Shown: positions 1-10,196 of the stretch, in pieces
Layout: every line of letters begins with the position of its first letter
How positions within the stretch are numbered: the stretch's first letter is position 1
DNA from: Xanthobacter autotrophicus
Lineage (GTDB): Bacteria > Pseudomonadota > Alphaproteobacteria > Rhizobiales > Xanthobacteraceae
Reading direction: 5' to 3'
Assembly: GCF_030015065.1 (NCBI RefSeq)
Contig: NZ_JAIVFN010000008.1
Coordinates: 1 to 64,000, forward strand
Length of the DNA: 64,000 bases
The notes under the pieces: generated by a model
Told to the model about the DNA's origin: nothing
What the model saw: only the letters and a program-made list of their open reading frames with translations
The model's database searches: none
Translations under genes and position numbers: made by a program

Positions 1-20
1 CAGGTGTGTATAAGAGACAG
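1..20. other. Residual Nextera transposon-end adapter
   Basis: The bases after position 1 read AGGTGTGTATAAGAGACAG, which matches the 19-base Tn5 mosaic end used in Nextera libraries (AGATGTGTATAAGAGACAG) at 18 of 19 positions. This is most likely library sequence left at a contig end, not genomic DNA. Confidence 0.9.
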
Positions 21-186
21 GCCGCCACGGCAGTGACCACCGGGTCTCCCGGGCATTGCGCGGCGCCGATCCCGGCCCCGGCACCGGAGCGCCGAACCGG
101 GCGCGCGGCGGCCTCGCGCCAACAATCCTTTGATTCCGCGCCCCGTTCCGGCTAAGGCTCCCCCTCCCAGCCGCGCGAACGCCAAG

Positions 187-1032
187 ATGCAAACTGAGAC
201 CCCGCTTTCGCTCGCCGACCTGCGCGCCGAGATCGACCGCATCGACGAGGCCATGCACCGCCTCCTCATGGAGCGCAGCGCGATCATCGACCGCCTGGTG
301 CAGGTGAAGCGCACCGCAGGCGCGGAAAGCGGCTCCGCCTTCCGCCCGGCCCGCGAGGCCGACATGATGCGCCGGCTGGTGGAACGCCATGACGGCCTCC
401 TGCCCCTCGACACGGTGGAGAGCATCTGGCGCGTCATCATCGCCACCTTCACCTATGTGCAGGCGCCGTATTCGGTCCACGCCGACCTTGCCGCGGGCGA
501 ACCGGCCATGCGCGACAGCGCCCGTTTCCATTTCGGCTTCACCGTGCCGTTCGTGCCCCATATGGGCGCGCGCGGCGTCATCGACGCGGTCAGGGGCTCG
601 AAGGGCGACCTCGGCCTCATCGCCGCCGTCGCCCCCGCCGCCGGCGACCCGTGGTGGACCGCGCTGGAGGCCGAGGGCGCCCCCAAGATCATCGCCCGCC
701 TGCCGTTCGTGGAGCGGGCCGACCATCCCGCCGGGCTGCCGGTATTCGTGGTCTCCCATCCCATCGACGATGCCGCCGTGCGCGAGGTCCGCGTCTATTC
801 GCTCCGCGTCTCGGGGTGGAGCGCAGCGGCGGGCCGTGCCATACCCGCCTTCGCCGAGGTGGTGGTGGCGCCCGATGAGGCGCTCGACGGCGCGGCGCTC
901 CTCGTCTCCCTGCCTCCCGGCCATGGGGTGGACGAGGTGATCGCAACCCTCACCGAGGCCGGCGCCGGCATCCGAGCCGCCGCCGAGGTGGGCAGCCATG
1001 CCGCCATCCACAAGGTGGGCGCAGAGGCGTAA
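187..1032 (+). CDS. Chorismate mutase (AroQ type) with C-terminal extension
   Basis: Predicted to convert chorismate to prephenate, the branch step to phenylalanine and tyrosine. Residues 1-90 form an AroQ-type helical domain ([20 protein letters not shown], later a VQVKR segment). The remaining ~190 residues resemble the C-terminal part of alphaproteobacterial chorismate mutases of about 285 residues; I cannot assign a catalytic role to that part. The frame is open from a TTG at 130, but the ATG at 187 places the mutase domain at the N-terminus as usual. It lies 59 bp upstream of the aminotransferase and likely shares its operon with the next two genes. Confidence 0.88.
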   Translation: MQTETPLSLADLRAEIDRIDEAMHRLLMERSAIIDRLVQVKRTAGAESGSAFRPAREADMMRRLVERHDGLLPLDTVESIWRVIIATFTYVQAPYSVHADLAAGEPAMRDSARFHFGFTVPFVPHMGARGVIDAVRGSKGDLGLIAAVAPAAGDPWWTALEAEGAPKIIARLPFVERADHPAGLPVFVVSHPIDDAAVREVRVYSLRVSGWSAAAGRAIPAFAEVVVAPDEALDGAALLVSLPPGHGVDEVIATLTEAGAGIRAAAEVGSHAAIHKVGAEA

Positions 1033-1091
1033 GGGCAGACTGCCAAGGGCCGCCGGGCGGCCCGATCCGTCAGGTTCCGGAGTATGTTGAG

Positions 1092-2255
1092 ATGTCCGCC
1101 GTGCTGAAAGACCCGATCCCCGCCCCCGGTCGTCCGCAGCCGCGGCCCGGCGTGCTCGCCATTGAAGCCTACGTGCCCGGCAAGAGCCACGCCCCCGGGG
1201 TGGAGAAGGTCTTCAAGCTCTCCTCCAACGAGACCCCGCTCGGCCCGAGCGAGAAGGCGGTCGCCGCCTTCGCCGAGGCCGGCCGCAAGCTGGAGGACTA
1301 TCCGGACGGCTCGGCCACCGTGCTGCGGCAGGCCATCGCCACGGCCTATGGGCTCGATCCCGCGCGCATCATCTGCGGCGCCGGCTCCGACGAGATCCTG
1401 AACCTCGTGGCCCACACCTATGTGGGGCCGGGCGACGAGGTGATCTTCAGCGAGCACGGCTTCCTCGTCTACAAGATCGCGACGCTGGCCTCCGGCGGCA
1501 CCCCGGTGGTGGCAAAGGAGCGCGACCTGACCGCCGACGTGGACGCCATCCTGGCGCTGGTGACGCCGCGCACGCGCCTCGTCTTCCTCGCCAATCCGAA
1601 CAATCCCACCGGCACCTACCTGCCGTTCGACGAGGTGCGCCGCCTGCACGCCGGCCTGCCCGCCAACGTGCTCCTGGTGCTGGACGCGGCCTATGCCGAA
1701 TATGTCCGCCGCAACGACTACGAGACCGGGCTGGAACTGGCGCTCACCGCCGACAACGTGCTGATGAGCCGGACCTTCTCCAAGATCCACGGCCTCGCCG
1801 CTTTGCGCATCGGCTGGGCAGTCGGCCCGGCCCATGTGATCGACGCCATGAACCGGGTGCGCGGCCCGTTCAACATGAACACCCCGGCGCTGCTGGCCGG
1901 CGCCGCCGCCATCGCCGATGCCGCACATGTGGAGAAGGCGGTGGCGCACAACGAGCGCTGGCTGCCGTGGCTGACGGAGCAGATCGAGGGGCTCGGCCTC
2001 AAGGTCACGCCCTCCGTCGCCAACTTCCTGCTCATCCACTTCCCCGACACCCCCGGCCGCACGGCGAAGGAGGCGGATGCCTTCCTCACCCGGCGGGGCC
2101 TCGTGCTGCGGCAGGTGTCGTCCTACGGCCTGCCTGGCGCCCTGCGCATGACGGTGGGGACGGAGGAGGCCAACCATCTGGTGGTGGCCGCCCTCGCCGA
2201 TTTCATGTCAGGCCAGGATTCGGCCGGCAAGGAAACGGCGGGGAACGACAAGTGA
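1092..2255 (+). CDS. hisC: Histidinol-phosphate / aromatic aminotransferase
   Basis: PLP-dependent class I/II aminotransferase of 387 residues. The PLP lysine is K231 in the SRTFSKIHG motif. NPNNPTG lies near residue 170 and the substrate-site arginine region (GALRMTVGT) is near the C-terminus. The family acts on histidinol phosphate and often on aromatic keto acids. Its position between chorismate mutase and a prephenate/arogenate dehydrogenase suggests transamination in tyrosine and phenylalanine synthesis as well as histidine synthesis. The stop codon overlaps the GTG start of the next gene, which implies translational coupling. Confidence 0.9.
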   Translation: MSAVLKDPIPAPGRPQPRPGVLAIEAYVPGKSHAPGVEKVFKLSSNETPLGPSEKAVAAFAEAGRKLEDYPDGSATVLRQAIATAYGLDPARIICGAGSDEILNLVAHTYVGPGDEVIFSEHGFLVYKIATLASGGTPVVAKERDLTADVDAILALVTPRTRLVFLANPNNPTGTYLPFDEVRRLHAGLPANVLLVLDAAYAEYVRRNDYETGLELALTADNVLMSRTFSKIHGLAALRIGWAVGPAHVIDAMNRVRGPFNMNTPALLAGAAAIADAAHVEKAVAHNERWLPWLTEQIEGLGLKVTPSVANFLLIHFPDTPGRTAKEADAFLTRRGLVLRQVSSYGLPGALRMTVGTEEANHLVVAALADFMSGQDSAGKETAGNDK

Positions 2256-3193
2256 TCCGCCCCCTCGTTCCCCGCCTCGCCATCATCGGGGCGGGGCTCA
2301 TCGGCTCGTCGCTCGCCCGCGCGGCGCGGGAGAAGCACCTCGCCGGCACCATCGTGGTGGCCGATCGGGACGCCGCCGTCTGCGCCCGCGTGCGCGAGCT
2401 GGGCTTTGCCAGCGAGGTGACCCAGAGCGCCGCCGAGGCCGCCAGGGACGCCGACATCGTCGTCGCCTGCGTGCCCGTGGGCGCCTCCGGCGCGGTGGCG
2501 GCCGAGGTGGGGCCGCATCTGAAGCCCGGCGCCATCCTCTCGGACGTGGGCTCGGTGAAGGCGTCGGTGGTGGAGGCCATGGCGCCCTTCGTGCCGGCCC
2601 ACGCCCATCTGGTGCCGGCCCATCCCGTCGCGGGCACGGAATTCTCCGGCCCCGACGCCGGCTTTGCCACCCTGTTCGAGAACCGCTGGTGCATTGTCAC
2701 CCCGCCGGAGGGGGCCGATCCCGCCGCCGTGGATCGCATCGTCGCCTTGTGGCGGGCGGCGGGAGCGAACGTGGAGACCATGAGCGCCCAGCACCACGAT
2801 CTGGTGCTCGCCATCACCAGCCACGTGCCGCACCTCATCGCCTACAACATCGTGGGCACGGCGGCGCACCTGGAGGAGACGCTGACCTCCGAGGTGATCA
2901 AGTTCTCGGCCGGCGGCTTCCGCGACTTCACCCGCATCGCCTCGTCCGACCCCACCATGTGGCGCGACGTGTTCCTCGCCAACCGCGAGGCGGTGCTGGA
3001 GATGCTCGGCCGCTTCACGGAAGACCTCACCGCGCTCCAGCGCGCCATCCGCTACGGCGACGGCGACGCGCTGTTCGAGCATTTCACCCGCACAAGGGCC
3101 ATCCGCCGCTCCATCATCGAGCAGGGCCAGGAGACCGCCGCCCCCGATTTCGGCCGCCGCGCCGCGGAAAAGCCCAAGCACGAGCAGAGCTGA
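2252..3193 (+). CDS. Prephenate/arogenate dehydrogenase (TyrA/TyrC family)
   Basis: 313-residue NAD(P)-dependent dehydrogenase that oxidatively decarboxylates prephenate or arogenate toward tyrosine. The Rossmann motif [10 protein letters not shown] starts near residue 9. The family motifs AHPVAGTE and [10 protein letters not shown] are present, the latter in the helical C-terminal domain. The start is the GTG at 2252, which overlaps the TGA of the preceding aminotransferase in a GTGA arrangement; an upstream open stretch in the same frame overlaps that gene and is not used. Whether prephenate or arogenate is the substrate cannot be read from the sequence. Confidence 0.9.
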   Translation: MIRPLVPRLAIIGAGLIGSSLARAAREKHLAGTIVVADRDAAVCARVRELGFASEVTQSAAEAARDADIVVACVPVGASGAVAAEVGPHLKPGAILSDVGSVKASVVEAMAPFVPAHAHLVPAHPVAGTEFSGPDAGFATLFENRWCIVTPPEGADPAAVDRIVALWRAAGANVETMSAQHHDLVLAITSHVPHLIAYNIVGTAAHLEETLTSEVIKFSAGGFRDFTRIASSDPTMWRDVFLANREAVLEMLGRFTEDLTALQRAIRYGDGDALFEHFTRTRAIRRSIIEQGQETAAPDFGRRAAEKPKHEQS

Positions 3194-3355
3194 CACGGCT
3201 GCGGCCGGCCCCCTGTCACGCCACCGGCAAGAAACTGTGCCACTGGGGCGTGCCACGCTTCCGCCGAAGTCCGGGGCGAGGTGATACCCGGCCCGGATTC
3301 GGGGATGCACCCGCACCCGCGGCATCGACGGGCCGGTGAACGAGGACGATTGCCG

Positions 3356-4006
3356 ATGACGCCGCGCACCGTGACGGTCGCCCTGAGCCTTGTGACCGCG
3401 CTCCTGTTCGCCGCTTTCGCGCCGCGCCCGGCGCAGGCGCACCCCCATGTGTGGGTCACCATGAAAAGCGAGCTGGTCTATGACGCCAGCGGCCGCCTCA
3501 CCGGTGTGAAGCAGAGCTGGACCTTCGACGACGCCTTCTCCGCCTTCGCCCTGCAGGGCATGGAGAAGCGCAAGGACGGCGGCTATGGCGACGACGTGCT
3601 GAAACCCCTCGCCGAGGTGAATGTCACATCCCTGAAGGAATACAATTACTTCGTCGTGGGCAAGACGGCGACGGCCAAGCTCGCCTTCAAGGACCCCGTC
3701 GATTATTTCCTCACCTACGAGAACGAGCTGCTCACCCTGCACTTCACCCTGCCGCTGGAGAAGCCGGTGGCGGCGAAGGGGACCACCTCCCTCGAAATCT
3801 ACGACCCCACCGCCTTCGTCTCCTTCGCCTTCAACGAGAAGGACGCGGTGAAGCTCACCTCGGCCCCGGCCGGCTGCACCCCGGAGGTGATCTCCCCCGA
3901 GCCTCCGGCGAGCCAGACGCTGAACGAGGCGTTCTTCTCCAACCTCACCTCCGCCAGCGCCTATGGCGCGCAGTTCGCCGACAAGATCACGGTGAAGTGC
4001 CCGTGA
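3356..4006 (+). CDS. DUF1007 family periplasmic protein
   Basis: 216-residue protein with an N-terminal signal peptide (hydrophobic residues 8-25, cleavage near AQA-HPHVW). The HPHVWV start of the mature protein is characteristic of DUF1007. Members are commonly encoded beside NicO/RcnA-type nickel/cobalt transporters, as here. A periplasmic role with that transporter, perhaps metal delivery via the N-terminal histidines, is inferred. The ATG at 3356 puts the signal peptide at the N-terminus; the frame is open further upstream. The gene ends in a GTGA overlap with the next start. Confidence 0.85.
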   Translation: MTPRTVTVALSLVTALLFAAFAPRPAQAHPHVWVTMKSELVYDASGRLTGVKQSWTFDDAFSAFALQGMEKRKDGGYGDDVLKPLAEVNVTSLKEYNYFVVGKTATAKLAFKDPVDYFLTYENELLTLHFTLPLEKPVAAKGTTSLEIYDPTAFVSFAFNEKDAVKLTSAPAGCTPEVISPEPPASQTLNEAFFSNLTSASAYGAQFADKITVKCP

Positions 4007-5040
4007 GCCAGATGACCGTGAAGGCGCCGGCCGGGGCGAGGCGGCCCATGCGCCGGCTGGCCGTGCTGCTGCTGGCGCTGATCGCCGCCCTCGCCTTTGC
4101 CCTGCTGGCGGCGCTGGTGCTCTATCCGGACCTCGCCTTCGCGCAGGGCTTCGGCGGGGCGCCCAAGACCTCGCCCTTCGGCCTCGGCGGCACGGCCCAG
4201 CCCACCGGCATCACCGGCTTCATCCTCGCCCGGCAGGCGGAATTCTACCGCGCTCTGGTGCAGGCGGTGCGGGCGAGCAAGCAGGACGGCAACGCCACCT
4301 TCCTCCTCGCCGGCCTGTCGTTCGCCTATGGCGTGTTCCATGCCGCCGGCCCCGGCCACGGCAAGGCGGTGATCTCCTCCTATCTTCTCGCGGATGGCGG
4401 CACGCTCCGGCGCGGCGCGGTGCTGGCGCTGGCCTCGGGCATGGTGCAGGCGATCGTCGCCGTCGCCTTCGTGGGCGTGCTGGCGCTGGCGCTGAACGCC
4501 ACCGCCGTGTCCATGGCGCAGGCCATGAACTGGGTGGAGATCGCGGCTTATGGCGGCATCGGCCTGTTCGGCCTCTATCTCGCGATCGTGAAGGGCCGCG
4601 CCCTCGTGGCCGCAGCGCGGGGCGTGCCGGTCCACGCCCACGGCGCCGATTGCGGCTGCGGCGATGTCCACGCCCCCGATCCCGCCTTGCTCGAGGGCAG
4701 GGGCGGCTGGAAGCGGGCGGCGGTGGCGGTGGTCTCCGCCGGAGCGCGGCCGTGCTCGGGCGCCATCCTGGTGCTCACCTTCGCCCTGTCGCAGGGCGTG
4801 TTCGCGAGCGGGGTGGCCTCCGCCTTCGCCATGGGCCTCGGCACCGCGCTGATGGTGACGCTCATCGCCGCCATCGCGGTCTATGGCAAGCGCCTTGCGG
4901 TGCGGCTCGCCGGCCGCGACGACCGGCGAGCCGTCTTGCTGCGCCTCGGCGTGGAGCTGGGGGCCGCGCTGCTGGTGATGGTGTTCGGCTTCGCTCTGCT
5001 CACCGGCTATCTGGAAAGCGAGCGCCTGCTGCCGGGCTGA
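4003..5040 (+). CDS. NicO/RcnA-family nickel/cobalt transporter
   Basis: About 345 residues with six or so hydrophobic segments. The NicO signature HAAGPGHGKAVIS is near residue 115. A cytosolic or loop stretch HAHGADCGCGDVHAPD, rich in His, Cys and Asp, follows and is suited to metal binding. A second conserved segment is GARPCSGAI. The family moves Ni or Co across the inner membrane; members occur as both importers and exporters, so direction is not decided here. The start is GTG 4003 (overlapping the previous TGA) or ATG 4012. It forms an operon with the DUF1007 gene. Confidence 0.87.
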   Translation: MSQMTVKAPAGARRPMRRLAVLLLALIAALAFALLAALVLYPDLAFAQGFGGAPKTSPFGLGGTAQPTGITGFILARQAEFYRALVQAVRASKQDGNATFLLAGLSFAYGVFHAAGPGHGKAVISSYLLADGGTLRRGAVLALASGMVQAIVAVAFVGVLALALNATAVSMAQAMNWVEIAAYGGIGLFGLYLAIVKGRALVAAARGVPVHAHGADCGCGDVHAPDPALLEGRGGWKRAAVAVVSAGARPCSGAILVLTFALSQGVFASGVASAFAMGLGTALMVTLIAAIAVYGKRLAVRLAGRDDRRAVLLRLGVELGAALLVMVFGFALLTGYLESERLLPG

Positions 5041-5125
5041 GCGCGTCGTTTCCAGCCTCCGGAATGCTGCATCGCCGTCAGACACATGCCGCGATGCGCC
5101 AAAATGCGCCACGCCTGTCTTTTGA

Positions 5126-5164
5126 GCAATTTCGTTGCGCCTTGAGTTAGAACAACGAAATTGC
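5126..5164. promoter_or_regulatory. Perfect 12-bp inverted repeat upstream of the indolepyruvate oxidoreductase gene
   Basis: GCAATTTCGTTG (5126-5137) and CAACGAAATTGC (5153-5164) are perfect inverted copies separated by 15 bp, about 85 bp before the ATG at 5250. No T-run follows, so an operator is more likely than a terminator. An Lrp/AsnC-type regulator is one possibility because the downstream enzyme is in aromatic amino acid breakdown, but nothing in the sequence identifies the regulator. Confidence 0.6.
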
Positions 5165-5249
5165 GGGGTGCGACACTCCGTGCCAGCCTAACGGAAAGGG
5201 TTGCGGCGGCTTGGCTTGAGCTTCGCCTGCGCCCGCTCCGGAGGCGCCC

Positions 5250-8200
5250 ATGGCCCTGTCGCCCGTCTCGCTCGACGACAAATACGACCTCACCCAGGAG
5301 CGCGTCTTCGTCTCGGGGACGCAGGCGCTGGTGCGCCTCGCCTTGATGCAGAAGGAGCGCGACCGCCGCGCCGGCCTTAACACCGCGGGCTACGTCACCG
5401 GCTATCGCGGCTCGCCTTTGGGCGGGCTCGACCAGCAGTTCCTGCGCGCCGAGAAGATCCTGAAGGCCAACGACATCAAGTTCCAGTCCGGCCTCAACGA
5501 GGACCTCGCCGCCACCGCCCTGTGGGGCTCCCAGCAGGCCGAGCTCCGGGGCGAGGGCAAGTATGATGGCGTGTTCGGCCTCTGGTACGGCAAGGGGCCG
5601 GGGGTGGACCGCTCCGGCGACGTGTTCCGCCACGCCAACAATGCGGGCACCTCCCGCCACGGCGGCGTGCTCGCCCTCATGGGCGACGACCACACCTGCG
5701 AAAGCTCCACCACCGCCCACCAGAGCGAGTTCCACTTCGTGGACGTGATGATCCCGGTGCTGAACCCGGCCGGGGTGCAGGAGATCATAGATTACGGCCT
5801 CTATGGCTGGGCCCTGTCACGCTTCTCCGGCGCCTGGGTGGGCCTGAAGGCGGTGAAGGACACCATCGAGTCGACCTCCATCGTGGACGGGCGGCTGGAC
5901 CGGGTGCGCATCGAGCCGGCGCTGGGCTTTGCGATGCCTCCCGGCGGGCTCAACATCCGCCTCGGCGACACCCCCCTCGCGCAGGAGGAGCGGGTCCAGG
6001 AATACAAGCGCGACGCGGTGCTGCACTTCCTGCGCGCCAACCGGCTCAATCGTTTCATCACGTCCGGCGGGGCGCGCCCGCGCATCGGCATCGCCACCGT
6101 GGGCAAGTCCTATCTGGACGTGCGCCTCGCGCTGGACGAGCTGGGCATCGACGAGGTGCGCGCCAACGATCTCGGCCTGCGCATCTGGAAGGTGGCCTGC
6201 CCGTGGCCGCTGGAGACGCAGGGCCTCAAGGAATTCGCCCGCGGCCTCGACCTCATCATGGTGGTGGAGGAAAAGCGCTCCCTCATCGAGGTGCAGGTGC
6301 GCGAGGAGCTGTACGGCACCGCCAACCAGCCGGTCTGCATCGGCAAGAAGGACGAGGAGGGCCGCTGGCTGTTCCCGGTGAAGGGGGCGCTCGACCCCAA
6401 CGACATCGCCATCCAGCTCGGCCGCCGCCTGCTCGCCTATGGCGATATCCCGGACATCGCCGCCCGCGTCGCCGAGCTGGAGGAGGCCCAGCGCGTGCTC
6501 GCCGCCACCTCGGACGTGGCCACCCGCATTCCCTATTTCTGCTCCGGCTGCCCGCACAACACCTCGACGAAAGTGCCCGAGGGCATGCGAGCCTATGCCG
6601 GCATCGGCTGCCACTACATGGTGCAGTGGATGGACCGGGAGACCACCGGCTTCACCCAGATGGGCGGCGAGGGCGCCAACTGGATCGGCGAATCCTCCTT
6701 CTCCAGGCGCCCGCACGTGTTCCAGAATCTCGGCGACGGCACCTACAACCATTCGGGCTACCTGGCCCTGCGCGCCGCCTGCGCCGCCAAGGTGAACGTC
6801 ACCTACAAGATCCTGTTCAACGACGCGGTGGCCATGACCGGCGGCCAGAAGCACGACGGCGACCTCACCGTTCCGGTCATCGCCCGGCAGGTGGCGGCGG
6901 AGGGCGTCGAGCGGGTGGTGGTGGTCACGGACGAGCCGGACAAGTATCCGCCGAACACCCACTGGCCCGCCGGCCTCACCATCTACCACCGGGACGAGCT
7001 GGAGACCGTGCAGCGGGAGCTGGCGGCCATTCCCGGCGTCACCGTGCTGATCTACGACCAGACCTGCGCCGCCGAGAAGCGGCGGCGCAGGAAGCGTGGC
7101 CAGTATCCGGACCCGGACAAGCGCGTGCTCATCAACGAGCGCGTGTGCGAGGGCTGCGGCGATTGCGGCGTGAAGTCCAACTGCGTCTCGGTGCAGCCGC
7201 TGGAGACCGAATGGGGTCGCAAGCGCGAGATCGACCAGTCCTCCTGCAACAAGGACTTCTCCTGCGTGAACGGCTTCTGCCCCTCCTTCGTCACCGTGAA
7301 GGGGGCTAGACCGAAGAAGGCGGCCGGCGCCGCCGGCGCGGCGGGCGGCTGGCCGGCGCTGCCGGAACCGGCGCACCCTGAGATCCACGGCACCTACGGC
7401 ATCATCGCCACCGGCGTGGGTGGCACCGGCGTGGTCACCATCGGCGCCATCCTCGGCATGGCGGCGCATCTGGAAGGCAAGGCCTGCGGCATGATCGACA
7501 TGGCCGGCCTCGCCCAGAAGGGCGGCGCGGTCTACAGCCACATCCGCCTCGCCAACGACCCGGCCGACATCACCGCCATCCGCGTGCCGGCGCGCGGGGC
7601 GGACGTGGTGCTGGGCGGCGACCTGGTGGTGGCCGGTACCAAGAAGGTGCTGGCGGCGGTGAAGCCCGGCAAGACCATCGTGGTGGTGAACACCCACGAG
7701 GTGCTGCCCGGCGACTTCACCCGCAATGCCGATTACTCCCTGCCCACCGAGCGCATCAAGCGCACCATCCGCGACCTCGCGGGCAGCGGGATGACCCATT
7801 TCATCGAGGCCAGCCGCCTGGCCCAGGCCCTGTTCGGCAACGCCCTGGCGCAGAACATCTTCATGGTGGGCTATGCCTACCAGTTCGGCGCCCTGCCGCT
7901 GTCGGCAGAGGCCATCGAAAAGGCCATCGAGCTGAACGGCGAGGCGGTGGCCATGAACAAGGCCGCCTTCCTGTGGGGCCGCCGCGCTGCCCATGATCCG
8001 GCCGCGGTGGAGGCCCTGGCGACGCCCAGGGGCGAGGTGACGAGCGACGCCCGCCGCCTCTCGCTGGGCCTCGACGAGGTGATCGCCCGCCGTGTCGCGG
8101 AGCTCACCGCCTATCAGGATGCGGCCTATGGGCAGCGTTATGCCGGGCTGGTGGAGAAGGTGCGGGCCGCCGAGGCGCAGAAGACCCCCGGCCGGGGCGG

Positions 8201-8729
8201 CCTGACCGAGGCGGTGGCGAAGAGCCTGTTCAGGCTCATGGCCTACAAGGACGAATACGAGGTCTCCCGGCTCTATGCGGACGGCGCCTTCCGCGCCCAG
8301 GCAGCCGCCGCCTTCGATGGGGACCTGACCTTCGAGTTCCACCTCGCACCGCCGCTTCTGGCCCGGCACGATCCCATCACCGGCGAGCCGCGGAAGATCA
8401 CGCTCGGCCCCTGGATGATGCGGGCCTTCGGCCTGCTGGCGAAGCTGAAGGGGCTGCGGGGCACACCGTTCGACCCGTTCGGCTACAGCGCGGAGCGGCG
8501 CACCGAGCGGGCGCTCATCGGCGCCTACGAGAAGACGGTGGAGGAGCTGGTGACCGGCCTCGACGGCGCGAGCCATGCGCTGGCGGTGGCCATCGCCGCG
8601 CTGCCGGAGAAGATCCGAGGCTTCGGCCACGTGAAGGCGCGCAACCTGGCGGCGGTGCAGGCGGAGGAGGCCGAGCTTCTCGCCCGCTTCCGCGCCCCGC
8701 CGCAGGCCCCCGCCGTGGCGGCGGAGTGA
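5250..8729 (+). CDS. Indolepyruvate ferredoxin oxidoreductase, fused alpha/beta type
   Basis: 1159-residue single-chain enzyme that oxidatively decarboxylates aryl-pyruvates, such as indolepyruvate or phenylpyruvate, to aryl-acetyl-CoA while reducing ferredoxin. From N- to C-terminus there is a pyruvate-ferredoxin-oxidoreductase-type region, a TPP-binding region that begins near C431 (CSGCPHNTSTKVPEG) and continues with GGEGANWIGE, and a ferredoxin-like cysteine cluster from C633 (CEGCGDCG, later CNKDFSC and CPSF). A gamma-type domain starts near residue 715 (TGVGGTGVVTIG). Fused forms are usual in Proteobacteria. It is monocistronic, has an inverted repeat upstream, and ends at a strong hairpin shared with convergent galU. 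Confidence 0.95.
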   Translation: MALSPVSLDDKYDLTQERVFVSGTQALVRLALMQKERDRRAGLNTAGYVTGYRGSPLGGLDQQFLRAEKILKANDIKFQSGLNEDLAATALWGSQQAELRGEGKYDGVFGLWYGKGPGVDRSGDVFRHANNAGTSRHGGVLALMGDDHTCESSTTAHQSEFHFVDVMIPVLNPAGVQEIIDYGLYGWALSRFSGAWVGLKAVKDTIESTSIVDGRLDRVRIEPALGFAMPPGGLNIRLGDTPLAQEERVQEYKRDAVLHFLRANRLNRFITSGGARPRIGIATVGKSYLDVRLALDELGIDEVRANDLGLRIWKVACPWPLETQGLKEFARGLDLIMVVEEKRSLIEVQVREELYGTANQPVCIGKKDEEGRWLFPVKGALDPNDIAIQLGRRLLAYGDIPDIAARVAELEEAQRVLAATSDVATRIPYFCSGCPHNTSTKVPEGMRAYAGIGCHYMVQWMDRETTGFTQMGGEGANWIGESSFSRRPHVFQNLGDGTYNHSGYLALRAACAAKVNVTYKILFNDAVAMTGGQKHDGDLTVPVIARQVAAEGVERVVVVTDEPDKYPPNTHWPAGLTIYHRDELETVQRELAAIPGVTVLIYDQTCAAEKRRRRKRGQYPDPDKRVLINERVCEGCGDCGVKSNCVSVQPLETEWGRKREIDQSSCNKDFSCVNGFCPSFVTVKGARPKKAAGAAGAAGGWPALPEPAHPEIHGTYGIIATGVGGTGVVTIGAILGMAAHLEGKACGMIDMAGLAQKGGAVYSHIRLANDPADITAIRVPARGADVVLGGDLVVAGTKKVLAAVKPGKTIVVVNTHEVLPGDFTRNADYSLPTERIKRTIRDLAGSGMTHFIEASRLAQALFGNALAQNIFMVGYAYQFGALPLSAEAIEKAIELNGEAVAMNKAAFLWGRRAAHDPAAVEALATPRGEVTSDARRLSLGLDEVIARRVAELTAYQDAAYGQRYAGLVEKVRAAEAQKTPGRGGLTEAVAKSLFRLMAYKDEYEVSRLYADGAFRAQAAAAFDGDLTFEFHLAPPLLARHDPITGEPRKITLGPWMMRAFGLLAKLKGLRGTPFDPFGYSAERRTERALIGAYEKTVEELVTGLDGASHALAVAIAALPEKIRGFGHVKARNLAAVQAEEAELLARFRAPPQAPAVAAE

Positions 8730-8756
8730 GAGGAAAGCCGGCACGCGGCATTGGCG

Positions 8757-8790
8757 GTTTCAGGGGCCGGACGCCGCCGGCCCCTGAAAC
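8757..8790. terminator. Bidirectional hairpin between convergent genes
   Basis: GTTTCAGGGGCCGG (8757-8770) pairs perfectly with CCGGCCCCTGAAAC (8777-8790) around a 6-base loop. It sits in the 69-bp gap between the convergent oxidoreductase and galU genes. The AAAC/GTTT arms give short T-runs in both directions. Confidence 0.85.
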
Positions 8791-8798
8791 ACCAAGCC

Positions 8799-9686
8799 TC
8801 AGTTGCCCGCGAGGATCGCGTTCAGCTCGGCGCGGAACTCGCCTTCGATGTCCGGGCGGGACAGGGCATAGGCCACGTTCGCCATGAGGAAGCCGATCTT
8901 CGAGCCGCAATCATAGATGCTGCCGTCGAAGCGCACCGCGAAGAAGGGGTCGGTCTCCTTCAGCTTCAGCATGGAATCGGTCAGCTGGATCTCGTTGCCG
9001 GCGCCCTTCTCCTGCTTCGCCAGCAGGTCGAAGATGGCCGGCTGCAGGATGTAGCGGCCGGAAATGGCGAGGTTGCTCGGCGCGGTGCCGGCCTTGGGCT
9101 TCTCCACCATCTGGGTGATGGCCTTGGCGCCCTTGGCCTTCTCCTCGCCCACGCCCACGATGCCGTACTGGTGGGTCTGGTCGTCCGGCACCTCGTAGAC
9201 CGCGACGAGGTTGCCGCCGGTCTCGTTATAGGCTTCCACCATGGAGGCGAGGCAGCCCTGGCCGTTCTTCGGCATGTGCAGCATGTCGGGCAGCAGCAGC
9301 GCGAACGGCTCGTCGCCGATGATGTCGCGGGCGCACCACACCGCGTGGCCGAGGCCGAGCGGCAGCTGCTGGCGGGTGAAGGAGGTGGTGCCCGCCTTCG
9401 GCGTGTCCCGGTCGAGTTGCTCCAGCTCCTTGGTCTTGCCGCGCTCCTGGAGGGTGCGCTCCAGCTCGAACTGGCGGTCGAAATGGTCCTCGATCACCGC
9501 CTTGTTGCGGCCGGTCACGAACACGATGTGCTCGATGCCGGCGGCGCGCGCCTCGTCCACCACGTGCTGGACCACGGGGCGGTCCACGACGGTGAGCATT
9601 TCCTTCGGCACCGCCTTGGTGGCCGGTAGGAAGCGGGTGCCGAGACCGGCGACAGGAAGGATCGCCTTGCGAATGGGTTGACGCAT
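8799..9686 (-). CDS. galU: UTP-glucose-1-phosphate uridylyltransferase
   Basis: 295-residue cytoplasmic enzyme making UDP-glucose from UTP and glucose-1-phosphate for envelope polysaccharides. The nucleotidyltransferase motif [18 protein letters not shown] lies at residues 14-31, followed by VDRPVVQ, and later the GalU-type VEKPK segment. The start at 9686 gives the usual family length and N-terminus (MRQPIRKAI); the frame is open ~137 codons further upstream, but that stretch has no recognisable protein character. Confidence 0.95.
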   Translation of the reverse strand: MRQPIRKAILPVAGLGTRFLPATKAVPKEMLTVVDRPVVQHVVDEARAAGIEHIVFVTGRNKAVIEDHFDRQFELERTLQERGKTKELEQLDRDTPKAGTTSFTRQQLPLGLGHAVWCARDIIGDEPFALLLPDMLHMPKNGQGCLASMVEAYNETGGNLVAVYEVPDDQTHQYGIVGVGEEKAKGAKAITQMVEKPKAGTAPSNLAISGRYILQPAIFDLLAKQEKGAGNEIQLTDSMLKLKETDPFFAVRFDGSIYDCGSKIGFLMANVAYALSRPDIEGEFRAELNAILAGN

Positions 9687-10196
9687 CAATTCTGCCCCTT
9701 CTTTGCCAGACCGTCGGGTATCATAGAACCGGCTCCGATCAGGTGGGCCCCACCGACCGGATCGCAGCCGCCTCTCCCCGGGAAAGGAACGCCGATGGGC
9801 CGGCTTGCGACGCAGGCCGGCCAGCGTCTGCTCTAGCACACCCGCACAAGCCGCGCTGCATTGCAACTCGATCACGCTGCGCCGCACCAAATATATTCGG
9901 GCATGGTAACCCGACGGCAACAATCCGGGCGAATGGGCGGTGGCCTGCCCCCCGGGCCGGTGGACAACGCATTCCCCGGACTGGGATTCAGCGCCGATTC
10001 TCCGGCCGCATGGCCTCGATCCAGCCGGCACCGGCTCTTGCCGCGCCGCTGCGGGTAGCCCCGTCCCGCCCGGGGGCGTCCACGGGAATCTTGCCATCCA
10101 TTAACCCCGGCGCAACCATATTGCCGCCCAGTAGAGTCCTATTCGGTGAGGTAAGGCGGCGGCAGAAGGACGCGCGCCGGGGAGGAAAGCTTGGCC
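9687..10196. other. Intergenic region between divergent galU and the lytic transglycosylase gene
   Basis: About 510 bp without a supportable gene. It holds a small palindrome GGTGGGCCCCACC (9742-9754), a TATGAT-like -10 element on the minus strand (9720-9725) that could serve galU, and an AT-rich patch at 9888-9900. A Shine-Dalgarno GGAGG at 10181-10185 serves the next gene. Confidence 0.5.

Noticed and set aside
5817-8744. Long open frame on the minus strand opposite the indolepyruvate oxidoreductase
   Set aside because: Same antisense effect; composition is non-protein-like and the plus-strand gene has conserved Fe-S and TPP motifs.
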